This document shows, in pieces, positions 21,141 through 32,880 of a stretch of DNA of 64,000 bases. This stretch comes from Macrobrachium rosenbergii (lineage: Eukaryota; Arthropoda; Malacostraca; Decapoda; Palaemonidae): positions 53,793,986 through 53,857,985 of the forward strand of contig NC_089781.1 in NCBI RefSeq assembly GCF_040412425.1, in the 5' to 3' direction. The translations under genes were made by a program, and so were the position numbers. Every line of letters begins with the position of its first letter. Position 1 is the stretch's first letter. The notes under the pieces were generated by a model. The model was given only the letters and a program-made list of their open reading frames with translations. It was not told the DNA's origin and did no database searches.

Positions 21141-21559
21141 AGGTATTTGGTCAGGGGACAATTCCCTACAGAGGGCAACAACAACAACAAAAACAGCTAG
21201 GACATCATTTTCACAAGGGTATAAACCATCATATAGGGGAAAAGGAAGAATACTTTGGAATCTCTGTCAAAGGCAAAGGCAGAGGAGGAGGCAGATACCA
21301 AGAGGAATTGTACTTGGTTGGGGTCGGCTTCGACGACATCACAGAACAATGGAGTTTTTTTTCCTATTAGACTCACATTTTCCTGTGGGGACGCTTATTA
21401 TTTATATGTGCAGATCCTTCTATTGGGGCCATAGTGAAACGTGTATATTCGCCACCAAGTTACATCTCTTGGTGTCCTCAAAAGGATTCCTCAAAAGAAG
21501 AGTGATCTCAACCAATCTGACATTGAACAAGCACATTGTTTGCCAAAAAAGTTTCAGAT

Positions 21560-23040
21560 AATTACCGTTGCTAAGTACGTTGAATCATTCAAAGGGACTT
21601 GGACCAGTTTTATAGATCTGAAGATGCATACTCACATGTCACCATATGTTCCCTTCTTGTAGTAAGGTTCTGAATGAGGGAAAGATACGTACAGATTCAA
21701 AAGTCGGCCCTTAGGGCTCAGCATTTGCCTAAGAATATTTTACAAAATTAGCAATGGTATTAGTTCAGAACTCAAACAAAAAGAGGCCACAACTAATAGC
21801 CTCGTAGACAACTGGTTGATCTGGGGGCCACAAGAAAAAGAGTGCTTGAAAAACCTAGAGCAATAGTCAGACTACTGTCAAAGGTCTTATAATAAATTTG
21901 AAAAAGGCCCCTCATGCTCCTTGAACACGTTCAGTGACTAGGACTGTGTTAGGATACTCTAAACAACCTGTTGTCTCTCCCCATCATACTCAAAACAGAA
22001 TGGGCAAGTCCTCAAAGGTTCCTTGCATGGGATTTCTGGATGGCCCAGTAGATCGTATGATGGAGCCTGCTGCAGTTCTCATCGGTAATAGATCCAGTTT
22101 TTAGATTGCAACTAAAGATGCGAACAAATTCTGGCTATCGCATGCAAGAAAAAAGATGCAAGACTGACCTCATCAAAAGATTAAAAAAGTTGGGGAGATA
22201 CTTTGGCCTTGGATCTGGAAGGAATCTCTGGCAAAACAGGTCACCCTACTCCGTCTGTATGAGTGACAATACACACAGATGCCTTGTTGACAGGTTGGGA
22301 GGACATTAGGAGGATTGTCAGGTGCTTGAGAGGTGATCAGCTACTCTGAAATTCTTATATCAGTTTCATGGAACTGATGATTGTCTTTGTCTCTCAAAAC
22401 GCTCAAACCTCCAGAAGATGGGAACAACATGGCTACAATATCCACCGGTAAAGAGAATTCCGGGATCACGTTCACCTCTCAATATGATAATGCAAGCCAC
22501 ATCCTTCCGGATAGCACAAGCGAGAAGTGGCACATGTCTGCAATTCCTCTGAGGGTCTGCGTTGTATGCTTGAACTCTCTGTCAGAAAACGACAGCCTTA
22601 ACAGAGTGAATGTTGGACAATAACCCTCTTTTCAAACAATAGCCAACATGCTTCCACAACCAAGAAGTGGACACTTATTACTGTACGGCTAAGAGAATCA
22701 CAAACTCTAATATATGTCTCGAACCTGGAGTGTCAAGCAACATGAGAGATCACCTTTCTACAGAAGACTGGAACAAGGAGAGGACGATATCTTTTCTCTA
22801 TTGTCCCAGATTTCGAAGGTTTGAGCAAACTTCTAACCTCAAAGGAACAAGCATAATTGCCTCAAATTGGCCAAACAGGCATTGGTTCCTATTACTTCAA
22901 CAACGGACAAAAAGATCAATTCCACTATCGTCCGCTGTTCTATCCCAGACAGTAGGAGGGAAAGTCGTTTACGCATCCTCCTTTCTGAGCCAAGACCTTC
23001 ACATATGGATTTTTTAAAAACATCTAACATGAAAATTATT
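21560..23040 (+). pseudogene. Reverse transcriptase/RNase H region of the DIRS-like element, copy 1
   Basis: The active-site box reads VDNWLIWGP (from about 21,804), where YVDD is usual; GAC AAC replaces the second Asp. LIINLKK, PHHTQNR and HTD.LLTGW (RNase H start, about 22,268) follow. Then come KWHMSAI and DSL (RNase H end) and a stretch nearly the same as 58,690-58,930. Many single-base indels relative to copy 2 break every frame. Confidence 0.65.
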
Positions 23041-23049
23041 CACCCAGCA

Positions 23050-23890
23050 TGGCTAGGTACCTAGTGCAAAAATTACGGACATCATCTATCTGGCAATACC
23101 AGTCTGTATGGAAGATATGGTTAGATTATATCCTTACTGAGAGCCCAGTTGAGATTTCTGTAGAAACACTTTGTTATTTTTCTTATATACCCTTTTGAGA
23201 AGACAAATGCCTTGCGGTTACAAAGCTGCGTGCTGGAACCTAGCTTTATGGATTCAGGATTGACTTCATGCAAAGTTCCACTTCCCACTACGATGTTTTG
23301 CTCTACAAGGCCGTTTCCAAGAGCTTTGTCCACTTGGTCTGAACAGGTCTTAGACTCTATCAACCCGCCAATTCCGTGGACAATACAACCACAAACGCGC
23401 ATGCTGCTACAAAGGTGATCTTGATTGTGCATCAGGGCTCGTATTAGTGAACTGGGCTTTCTTAGATATTGGCGATGCATCCATGAAGCAGCTGACCATC
23501 AGTTATTATTGTCATGACCCATCATTGCAATAGAATGAAGGATCCTTTAAATGGAAATCTATTCATATAAGAAAACTCAATTTATGAACCAAGACATCCT
23601 TGCCCGGTTCAACACTTAAGGTTTACCTAGATGTTATGGCAAACATCCAAGAGGTCCTATTTTCCTACACCTAGCACAAACTATTCCTCTCCCCTACACA
23701 GGCTGAGAATGATTGTATTATTTCTCATTAAAGGGCAAATCCACACTCCTTTCCTAGGTCACATGATATTAGGAAAATAAGTACATCATTGGCCCTCTTC
23801 AGAAATGTCTCTTTCCAAGTCTCCGAATGTATATTGCCACATGCTCGAACAAATTTGACTACACTGTGTATCAGTAGGTGGCATGGTTAG
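23050..23890 (+). pseudogene. Tyrosine recombinase of the DIRS-like element, copy 1
   Basis: Equivalent to the better copy at 58,930-59,790. Legible pieces are YQSVWKIWLDYIL (23,098), ARISELGFL (23,430) and SFPRSHDIRK (from about 23,750). Frameshifts lie between all three. Confidence 0.6.
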
Positions 23891-24244
23891 TCTGTACTTA
23901 GGTGCTTTCTTGGAGAGAAAAACCTGGAATCTTATTGATGATGGAAGTATGCTAACTATTGCTGGGAGAAGGGCGACAGCACTGCAACCAAACCCAGCAT
24001 GCATAGGTAAGCCACTGTAGAACTACATCCTAAAATGTAAGTTCATGTATAGTATCTTGTTCCTTGGTACCAAAACCTGAAGAGTATTTGGAATAAAGAA
24101 TGAGACTTGAAATCTGTGGCTTGACCTCAGACCAGAAATGTTTTTTCCTTTTGTGTGTTGGGATTAAAAATTGAGATCTAAAGCCGTTTTCGACACCTGT
24201 CAACTTCTCTGTAAAGCTCCTTGAGGACGAAATAGCGACTACAC

Positions 24245-24700
24245 TATCAAAAAACATGTTTTGACTTAGGAAAAACTTATTTTTGGTAGCGCTATTGGTT
24301 TATAAAACCCTCCCACTTCCCTGACGAAAGGCATGATTTGGTAAAGATCGTCCTGCATTGACCAACAGGTGTGGTTCTTCTTGGTCTTTAACAGCCTGGT
24401 TGTAAAGAAGAGGGTGGACGTGCGTGCACAATAGTCACTTCTCTTTCTTGCAGGTTCTTTTGACGTTGGAAAAACTGGGTTCAGATTCGCTGAAGATAAG
24501 GGAAAATACCCTCTTATCTTTGAGTCCATTATATGCTCCATCACGTGTTATAATATTAATCATTACGACACAATACTTGGCCAAAAAGACCAAATGGAAG
24601 AGAATTTTTTGTTATATTATTTTGGTCACCATGGACGTCTGGTAGATCTACCAGAGCTACGAAAAACAATTTTTCTTACATCAAAACCTGTTTTTTAACA
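24245..24700. repeat. Inverted-repeat pair at the right end of the DIRS-like element, copy 1
   Basis: TATCAAAAAACATGTTTTGA with AGGAAAAAC...GGTAG (24,245-24,290) is mirrored by CTACGAAAAAC...TCAAAACCTGTTTTTTAACA (24,657-24,700). About 365 bp separate the arms. It is conserved in copy 2 at 60,133-60,177 and 60,554-60,595. Confidence 0.7.
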
Positions 24701-24710
24701 CTGTGTTACA

Positions 24711-26690
24711 TGAATGTATCTAACCCTCTTTAGTGAGATGTGGTCAATAATGAAAGAGGAAACCACTAGTTATGGAAAACTAGCTCATACCCTGTCATGG
24801 CTGGCAGCCTGTCAACAATTGATTTAATTGTATATGAGTATTCCTTCATCAGTTTTATTTGGGAGGTGATGAATGATTGCTATAAAAGTGATTGTTTCAC
24901 AATTCCCATATTTGTTACTAATCCCAATATCTTTTCAGAGACACTCCTGACCATTATATACAGCAATAGAAAGCCATGCATCTGTACTATTACTAGAATA
25001 TTGGTGATAAATAGATTTTCAATAAATCTGCTTATAGTTTATATCTTTTTATTCAGTTGTATGAAACTTATTGATGATGATTTCAATTAGTGAATATAAA
25101 TAATAGCTTTGTGTGTAATAAATTGAACAGAGCAAATGTGAGTTACTGTACTACAAAGTTCAAATCATATGATTAGAAGTTATAGTGTAAATGTGGTAGG
25201 TGTTGAAACATTATAGTGTTAGACTGAAACTCCATGTTGTAGTGGTAGAAAGCTTGGAATATAGCAAGTAGTATATTTCACACAAAATCTAAATACTGAA
25301 GCAATTGCCAAGGTTGCTGCTTGTCACGTTGAATACTTCAACTTTATTGAGGTTTTCAAATAAACCGGGGTGATGAATTGCACGCTATCGACAGAGAGAT
25401 ATGGAGTCATATATTTCGCTTGGATTTGGAAGAATCTAGTTTACCCGTGAAATGTGGCAAATTTAAATCAGGCCTGACAAAGCTAAAGCCACTGCACTTG
25501 GCTCTCATGACATCCCATATGCTATGAATCAGTCAATTTTTTTCATTCTTATCTCATGAATAGGATCTTTAGGGAACACATTTCTTTTTGTATGGGGATT
25601 AACAAAGGATTTTGCCTTTTGTTAAACCATTGCAGTAATATTCTGTTTTTATTAGTTAGTGGGAAAAATGGTCAATGCTTAATTAATGGGGTATCTTGAA
25701 TGCAACAGTTACCCTGCTACAACTCATCCCGTTGCTTCAGGAACATGCATTCTACTGTATTATATTAGTGAGGATGAAAGCTTTTGATTGTAGACTTTTT
25801 GCTTCTAAGCTACTGCATATCACTGTTATCAAGCAATGGCATTGATACTACATGGAAGCATAAAATTCTAAAAGGTATTACAGTTGCAACAAAGAAGAAG
25901 TTGCATATCTTTTAAAATCACAAGATATCAGGTACAAGAACAAAAACTGGTATTAGAAGTACCTCAACATAGCATGCTACACTATGTATTGTGTTAATAA
26001 TTAATGGCATTGCAAAGATAATCTTGCAAGAAGTATTCCATTGGTTGAATGCTGACGATTGTTCCATACCCTTGATGATTTTGGCAGATCTGTGGCTACA
26101 GCTCACTACGAATATAGTGGTTAAATGGGCTAAAATTGTGATTATAAGTTTTCAATAACAAAATCAGCGCAGTCAGTTCTTAAAATGGGGAGGGTCGTCA
26201 TGTATTTAATGAACAACAAATTCTTTGTGATTTAACTAGAATTTTAGGGCTACTAATATTTTATTTGTGGTCTTCTTACGCTCTAATTTAAAAACCAGTA
26301 GTGTGAAGCTAGAGGACAATTTTAATAAAATTAACATGGATGTGAAGTTTTTAACATATACTCTCACTGTAGACTCAATGTGCTAATTTCACTTCATAAT
26401 GCAGAATTCAGACAGCCAAAGGCTTCCAGGTCATCCATTAGAGAGCATGCTGGTGAATGCTGATGAGGTCCCAGTGGAATTCTATCTGTAGTCATTGATA
26501 GTTCTAGCACAGAATTAAGTTCCAGAGACTCCCAAATTCCTCAGCTAGCATTACAACCGGAAAGGAAAATAATTGTAGAGAGATTATCTGCAAATGCTAC
26601 AGCCATTCCACCTCTGAAAGAGAGAATGTGAGAAAACTGAATATAGTAAATCCAATAGCAATATCATGCTTCATAAGCATTCAGCAATTC
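24711..26690. other. Unrecognised sequence within duplication B, copy 1
   Basis: About 2 kb, AT-rich. Short open segments such as 24,797-25,090 are not supported by the second copy. A segment around 25,985-26,170, with WLNADDCSIPLMILADLW, reads similarly in copy 2 (61,987-62,181), but I recognise no family. It could be an old retrotransposon or gene remnant. Confidence 0.4.
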
Positions 26691-27056
26691 TCCATGCATA
26701 GTTTCTGTAGAAGTAGTGAACTCGGCCAAAATGTCAGTGGAAACCAGACATATGATCTTTAAGAATAGTTTAACAGTATAGAAAACTGTGCTTCTTTGTA
26801 TTCTGGTGGCTGGCATGTGATATGGCAAAGTACAAGATATGTACACCCTTTTGAATTTCCTTGGAAACTCTTAAATGCTAGTTTCTGTAACTGTTGAACT
26901 TAGCCAAAAAGTGATAATGGAAACTAGACATGACCTTTTAGAATAGGCAGCAGAATATGAAAACTTTGCTTATTCATATACTAGTGGCTGGCTCCAAATC
27001 TGATGCTGATGTGTGCTATGGCATAACAGAAAATATGTACACCCTTTTGAAGGCTG
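26691..27056 (+). repeat. Tandem pair of diverged about 180-bp units
   Basis: Both units start near TAGTTTCTGTA (26,699 and 26,879), include GGAAAC(C/T)AGACAT and TGGTGGCTGGC or AGTGGCTGGC, and end with TATGTACACCCTTTTGAA (near 26,836-26,854 and 27,034-27,052). Also present at 62,695-63,060. Confidence 0.75.
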
Positions 27057-28730
27057 CAGTTGTTGGAAGCAGGTGGTAAGCTGAAACATTTCTGAGCTTT
27101 CAGGTACCAATAAAGGGAATACTACACATTAATCCCCCGATTATCTGCTTTCACATTATCTGCAATTCGATATGATCCACATGCAACTAGCACCCAAAAT
27201 ATGTTTGTAATACATATACAATTCATAAAAATTAAAAATCCCTTTGGTTGGGGAGGGTAGGAAGGCTGGGTGGGATGAGAAGGGAGCAGTTAGCAATGCT
27301 GTGCAGGGAGAGAGAAGTGTTAGGTACACTGCTCATAGGTATAGCATGCAGAGAAGAGGTTATTTGGGGGCAGTACAGCCAGGAAAGGAGTTTCCTAGGT
27401 GGGGAGGGCTTGGGAGTTCAGGTGCATAAAAATAGGGTAAAATTGCAGACCACTACCGTCGCCTAGTTCCTGCCAAATGCTGGACTGAGATATTTACTGT
27501 CAATTGCTCATTTTTATGTCTTTTTTATGTGTATGATATATACCTCGCTCTAAACCTGTCGCCCATTTTGCATGTAAACTAGTAGTTGCCAAGCGAGAGG
27601 GCTGCAGTAGCCGTCTGCGATTTTACCAAGTGTAGGAGCTAACCATAAATGAAATTATTTCATGATGTAGTGTGCTCAGTACAAGTTATAATCCATTAAA
27701 ATATACAAGGTCAAATTATTGACAATGAGGGCGGACAGAACTCCCTTCTGTATGCCGAGCTAAGGAAATATCAGTTTTTCGTTTCATCTTCTGAAAGAAG
27801 AAGAGTTGGAAGTATCTCTCCTCTTGAAAATTTCATCTAGTCGCAGGCACAAAAGTATTTACAACCATATAAAATATAGAGGGGAAATCATTATAATTTA
27901 ATGGATAATTGTTAAGAAATTATATGAATAAAACATCCTAAAGGTCTGTGCTGAAGCAAGGATACAAAAGTCATTGCAAAAAGCAGTGTGTAAAAAAATG
28001 ATTTCCATACAAACCCATTTTCTTTGCTGTACACCCCAGGTTTTAAGGACGAAATACGTAAATTTTCCTCACAGGAGTACAATGTTATTTAATTTTATGC
28101 CACACAAAAAATGTCTTAAATCCGTATACCATTCAAACCACGTAAGTTACTTGAGATTAGGCAGTTGTACAGTATATGATTTTCTGAAACCTTGTGTAAA
28201 TGTGTATATTTAATTTATGACACAATTATATTTAATCCCTTTTATTAAGGGTTAAATTTTATAAAAGTTGGGATGGAATAATGCATGTTTTGGAGAAAGA
28301 GGGAGTAAACACATACTGTACATATACTGTATGTAGTTGCTTATGTCAGCTCAAATTTATAAATAATCTATGAATTAACCAAGAACATTTCAATGTAAAT
28401 TTGTTAATTTACACTTCAGTGTTATTTATAACATGTTAAAAAATTATTAAAATTTGCAGTGAAATAACAGTACAAAAATACTCTTTGAGAGTAAAACAAC
28501 AACTCCGTACCCTTACTCCCCCACCTTGGCAATACAGCATAACCTTAAACACAAAATATATGCTTATAAACAACAACCATCACACTTTAAACCGAATACT
28601 TGATATGAAAGGCAATTAGCTAGCTTATTTTCCCATATTTTTAACAAAATATACTCTCTAAATAAACTTTGCAAAATAAAAAAGCAAACCCAAATTTAGT
28701 TTTCTGTAAAAGAAAACTATTGAGATGGCT
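27057..28730. other. Unrecognised non-coding sequence
   Basis: No gene seen. A GC/purine-rich patch lies at 27,245-27,430, and a pogo-like inverted-repeat end candidate lies at 27,128-27,152 (CCCCCGATTATCTGC). Duplication B is shared with the second copy as far as 27,991, the limit set by the window end. Confidence 0.4.
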
Positions 28731-28773
28731 ATTTGTCTGTCCATCCACACTTTTCTGTCTGCCCTCAGATCTT

Positions 28774-28873
28774 AAAAACTACTGAGGCTAGAGGGCTGCA
28801 AATTGGTATGTTGATTATCCACCCTCCAATCATCAATCATACCAAATTGCAGCCCTCTAGCCTCAGTAGTTTT
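28774..28873. repeat. Palindromic repeat with about 41-bp arms
   Basis: AAAACTACTGAGGCTAGAGG (about 28,775) to GGTATGTTGAT is mirrored by ATCAATCATACC to CCTCAGTAGTTTT (ending 28,873). There are two mismatches and a loop of under 20 bp. It would form a long hairpin. I recall this repeat from decapod sequences, but not a formal name. Confidence 0.85.
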
Positions 28874-28926
28874 ATTTTATTTAAGGTAAAGTTAGCCATA
28901 ATCGTATACAGCAGTACTATGAAGTA

Positions 28927-29467
28927 CACTCAGCAAGAAAAGTGAGGATACAGTTTTCATTAGATTTCGTTTATCAATTTTGGTACTTTCTTACAGAAAA
29001 CACATATCTCGATAAAATTTACTTTAGAATATAGAAAATACAAATAATTATATTATATATTAAATCTGCAAAACAAAAATGTTCAGATACATTAAAACCA
29101 CCATGGATGTCCAAAGTAACCAGAATTTCTCAGATGACTTCGTTCATGAGATCCACAAAGATAGTGTATGAATATCTCGGTGTATTTTGTTTATCAGAAC
29201 GGCAGTATTTACTCGTTTCCATTGTGAACAGGCTTATTATTGCATCATCATACGAGGTAATGGTAATTTATTTAATTTTGCGTTCATGTTGCCTGTTTCA
29301 CGATTGTTAAATATCAGCTGGAATTAATGGCGAAGTAAATGATTTGACAGCTAGGGTAGGTTATTAAATCTATTTAAATCCACCAGAACGTTCTCTATGA
29401 TGTGGGAGTAGTGCAGAACTTTGGCGGTATAACACAAGTAACTGGATGTTTTCTTGACGTTGCCATA

Positions 29468-29517
<50 letters not shown>

Positions 29518-29616
29518 CTCTCTCTCTCCATTGCTAAAACATGTATCGCCCAATCTACAAATGAAAAAATAATGAAATGAGTAGCTCTACATATAGGCCC
29601 TGGTATACCTGGCAGC

Positions 29617-29679
<63 letters not shown>

Positions 29680-29772
29680 GCTAAAACATACTATACAAAT
29701 AGTATCGCTCAGTCTCTAAAATAAAAAAATAATGTAAGGTAGCTCTACATATAGGCCTAAACACACAACAAC

Positions 29773-29824
<52 letters not shown>

Positions 29825-30257
29825 AACATTGCATTCATTCCTTTATTGTTCCCCATGTTTTCGTTGGACATTGCTCAGAATTTAACTCTTAGTTTCATTA
29901 TGGAAGATCGCGTTTCTGATTACGCAAGTGTTCCGTTCATTGTGGTGTCTTAAATTCATTTGTGGGTTACTTGGTGATTATGTCGAAAAATGTTTATTTT
30001 ACTCAAGAACTGTCAACTGCAAATTTTAACGAACAGATACTGTAAAGCTTACTACTGCATTTAAGTAGTGGTCTGGTAAAACTAAGGTATCCTGTCAGAA
30101 CCGTAGAATATATTTGAAAGTTATAGGAGGTCAAGAAAAACACAAACACATTAAGACTGAAGCTCCTCCCCCTTCTAAAGTTGCCAGATGTCGCATTAAT
30201 TAGCAATATATGTCCGAAGATTTAAAAAAACTGTATCCTCACTTTCCTTGCTGAGTG
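28927..30257. mobile_element. Non-autonomous Tc1/mariner-type element (1,331 bp) with 32-bp TIRs and TA duplication
   Basis: Left end CACTCAGCAAGAAAAGTGAG and right end (reverse complement) CACTCAGCAAGGAAAGTGAG match over about 30 bp with one mismatch. TA flanks both sides (28,925-28,926 and 30,258-30,259), the hallmark of Tc1/mariner insertion. No transposase is readable inside. The interior has three (CT)n arrays and a duplicated about 150-bp unit. It inserted just downstream of the palindromic repeat. Confidence 0.85.
29470..29820. repeat. Three (CT)n arrays separated by two copies of an about 150-bp unit
   Basis: CT runs lie at about 29,470-29,526, 29,619-29,674 and 29,776-29,818. Between them CCATTGCTAAAACAT and AGCTCTACATATAGGCC occur twice in the same order (29,527 and 29,675 onward), so array plus spacer were duplicated together. 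Confidence 0.85.
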
Positions 30258-30259
30258 TA

Positions 30260-31490
30260 CCAACAACATATGCCACCACTGGACTGATTTCATCGTCTGA
30301 TTTCATCGTAAACATATCTCTGTATCATGCAACCTGCATTTTTGATACCCCAGAGTTTAACATTAAGATAACCTCATTTCCTCAGTAATCCCATCTTTTT
30401 TTCAAATAAATGAAAGTAAAAAATGGAAATAGGTATTGCTTACTAAACGAATTTTATTTTTGGTAGCTCATACTGTACTAAGCTATATTCATGTGGCGAA
30501 TTTTATTTTCAGTAGATGATACTGTACGAGGCTATGCTTTCAGGGTGAATTTCATTTTCGGTAGATTATACTAGGCTAGGCTTTCAAACAAGATTACCAA
30601 ACTTATGGCTTATGTACCAGTTCATAAATATCTCTTATAATTAACAACCACTTACCAAAGAACTGCCATAAGCAGCATCAATTACAACATAAACAAATGA
30701 ATTGGAAAACAGCTGTTTTGGGCTTTTGAGGGATTGTATTTTAACATGAGTATGTTAGTTTACCTTTGTATACCCGTTTTACATTTATGTACAAAAATAA
30801 AAATAATAATTCCAGTAATAATTCGTTTATTTTAACAAAAAAAATGTATTCTTATTTGTTTTCAGCAGTAGGCTTATCCTAAGACAGTAAACATTAGCCT
30901 AGCCTATGTAAATGCATATGGCGGATGATCAGTTTTTTATATAGTATTATGATGATGATGATGATATAAATGGATTCAGTAGGTAAAACAGTTTCATTAC
31001 CATTACTTTTATCATAAATAGAGCTGTAATAGCCTATGGCTTATACAAATGGACACTGAGTGTAACACCCTGCCTAGGTCAGTAGTTGACAGACACCCAC
31101 ACACATTTTGTATCTCGTGTATGGTAATACAATATGGTAATAAGAAAGTTTCTGTATAAAAATACAGTATTGTTAATAAAATCATGGTTGGGTATGAGTA
31201 AACACAGGTAGGCTACCTACATACCAAGAGTGAAAAGAAGGGGTAGCATTTTTCCAAAGTATATTTATCCAGTATATTACAAATATGGGGTAAGAAGTTA
31301 GAAAATTGCCTTTTGCATAAAGTTTTCCGTTTAAAGTGTGATGGTTATTGTTTTTAAGCATTTTGAGTGTATACAATTATGTGGTACTGACGAGGTTAGG
31401 TGAGGCAGGGTACAGAGTTGACCTTGAACACCCACAGAATTTTTACTCACCCTTATCTGGATTTTGCCATTATCTAACAGGGCTCTGGCT
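30260..31490. other. Non-coding sequence with a short tandem repeat
   Basis: Three diverged 49-50 bp units start at 30,448, 30,497 and 30,547 (CGAATTTTATTTT-GGTAG...GGCTATGCTTTCA). There is a short (ATG)n at about 30,949-30,965. Nothing else was recognised. Confidence 0.6.
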
Positions 31491-31518
31491 CTTTTAATCC
31501 AGATAATTGAAGGATTAC
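31490..31518 (+). repeat. Candidate right end of a pogo-like element
   Basis: AATCCAGATAATTGAAGGATTACTG followed by TA. Its reverse complement starts CAGTAATCC, a typical pogo/Tigger-type terminus. The left partner is uncertain; CATTAATCCCCCGATTATCTG at about 27,129 is a candidate. Confidence 0.3.
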
Positions 31519-31964
31519 TGTACGTACGGTATTGCTGTAAAAAAAAAAAAATACTTGCCCACTTACCATCCTAATCAAGCAGCAAAAACTGACCCAAAAA
31601 AAACTATGAATGAGTGCATTTGTGAGAGGTGCAAAAAAGAGAGCAGGTGGACATTTACTGATGGTTTATGGAGAGAGCAGGCCGCTTATAAAGCAGCGTG
31701 CGGACGTCAGTACAAAGACATACTATAGGATACAGGTGACCCGAGGTCAATTGTTCTCAATGTGAAACAGGACAGGTAAATACAAATAACATGTAAAAAT
31801 AAACTTACAGAATGGACACGATAATGTTCAACACATGTACAAGCATAGGCACAAATCAATAAGTAACAGATACATATTTGCATAAATAAAATATGGCTAT
31901 TTAGCATGACCCAAGCTCATGAAAGCACCGTAGAAAACGGGAGGTTCACTATAGAAAACCCGTT

Positions 31965-32880
31965 GAGCGGGGACTTTACACATTCACATTAGGAGGAAAA
32001 TACATGTCCCTAATACAACCGTCATCACCAACCAATTGGGCTGTGTTAAGAGGAGGTGCAGGCACATTGTCCTTGAGAAGCAAAGCCTTCAACCAGTGCC
32101 TAGCAATGGTAAGGTCCTGTGTCTGATGATGAATAATCTCTTTAAAAAATTATTATGGAACCAGGTGGAAATGATCTTGGAGGTGAAATGATACCAAATC
32201 AATGGGAGCTTATCCATCAACCCATGCAGGGCACATGGTTACTTTGCATGTCCAACTACCTCTGGTTTGCAATGATGCCCACCAGTAGCATTGGCACATA
32301 AGAAAGCAGAAATACTTTGCTTGAAAGGCTTTTGACTAGGTAAATTCTGTTCTTCTCATCAGCCAAGGTGTTATTGGTTAAGGAGCTATAAAATAGACCA
32401 GTTTTGTTACTGCTGTAGATCTGCCCTAAAACAAGGCCTTTTTTTTCCATCAAGCCTCACAACATCTGGTGATGTTTACTATGAGTTTTCTTGTTAGAAA
32501 TCCCATGTAGAATTTTGAACCAGAGCAGCCAATCTTTGGACACCTCAAAGTACGCAACCCTACATAAGCCTGCGAACTTAGTAGCAACGGCCTTCAACTC
32601 AGCACCACATATGTTCACACCAGCAGCCCTTTGTTGCTGAAACCACATTAAAGTAGACTGATCAGTGTCATCAGAATGGCCTTTTGCCATGACCTGGTGG
32701 GCTTGACTTCTGGGCGTCTTCTTGCCAAATTCCGTTGCGTACTTCATCAGCTTGTCCTGAGAAGTCACATCATGCAAGGTTGACTGAGCAATGCTGTACT
32801 CCTCCATTATACATGACCTGGACAAACCTTGCTTCATCCTCTCAACAGTTTCTAATTTCTGTTTAAGGGTTAACACCTTC
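31965..32880 (-). pseudogene. Tigger/pogo-like transposase relic
   Basis: The minus-strand start at 32,876 reads LTLKQKLETVERMKQGLSRS and EYSIAQSTLHDV, a CENP-B-type helix-turn-helix. TLMWFQQQRAAGVNI (CENP-B DNA-binding half) and HGISNKKTH follow. After a frame change 32,453-32,256 reads SNKTGLFY (from the DETGL motif, Asp and Glu lost) and NTLADEKNR. A further piece at about 32,130-31,985 reads WLKALLLKDNVPAPP (second catalytic Asp region) and MYFPPNV. The rest of the DDE domain is missing. Tigger transposases cut and paste DNA into TA sites; this copy is dead. Confidence 0.85.

Larger units (their letters stand above)
19140..24710 (+). mobile_element. DIRS-like tyrosine-recombinase retrotransposon, copy 1 (decayed)
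   Basis: The order is gag-like, RT, RNase H, tyrosine recombinase, with no LTRs and no integrase. An inverted-repeat pair at the right end (24,245-24,290 and 24,657-24,700) is consistent with the inverted or complementary termini of DIRS elements. The coding parts are riddled with stops and frameshifts. The second copy (54,960-60,600) is easier to read in places. Boundaries are approximate, because the left terminus was not identified. Confidence 0.75.
16985..27991 (+). repeat. Duplication B, copy 1 (partner 52,840-64,000)
   Basis: From CCAAACTGAATGGCA (16,986) to the AAAGCAGTGTGTA at 27,979-27,991 every landmark recurs in order 35.9-36.0 kb further on. Identity varies from essentially complete (22,860-23,060; 24,000-24,890; 27,120-27,991) to indel-rich (17,700-20,000) and poor (24,910-25,240). 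The duplication runs past the window edge. Confidence 0.95.

Noticed and set aside
27244..27466. Gly/Arg-rich open segments, repeated at 63,252-63,437
   Set aside because: They occur in two overlapping frames of a purine-rich patch. Their conservation in the second copy reflects recent duplication, not coding selection.
17210..28000. Host gene with introns spanning the DIRS region
   Set aside because: All legible protein pieces belong to one retrotransposon in the expected order; frame breaks lack consistent splice sites and differ between the two copies.
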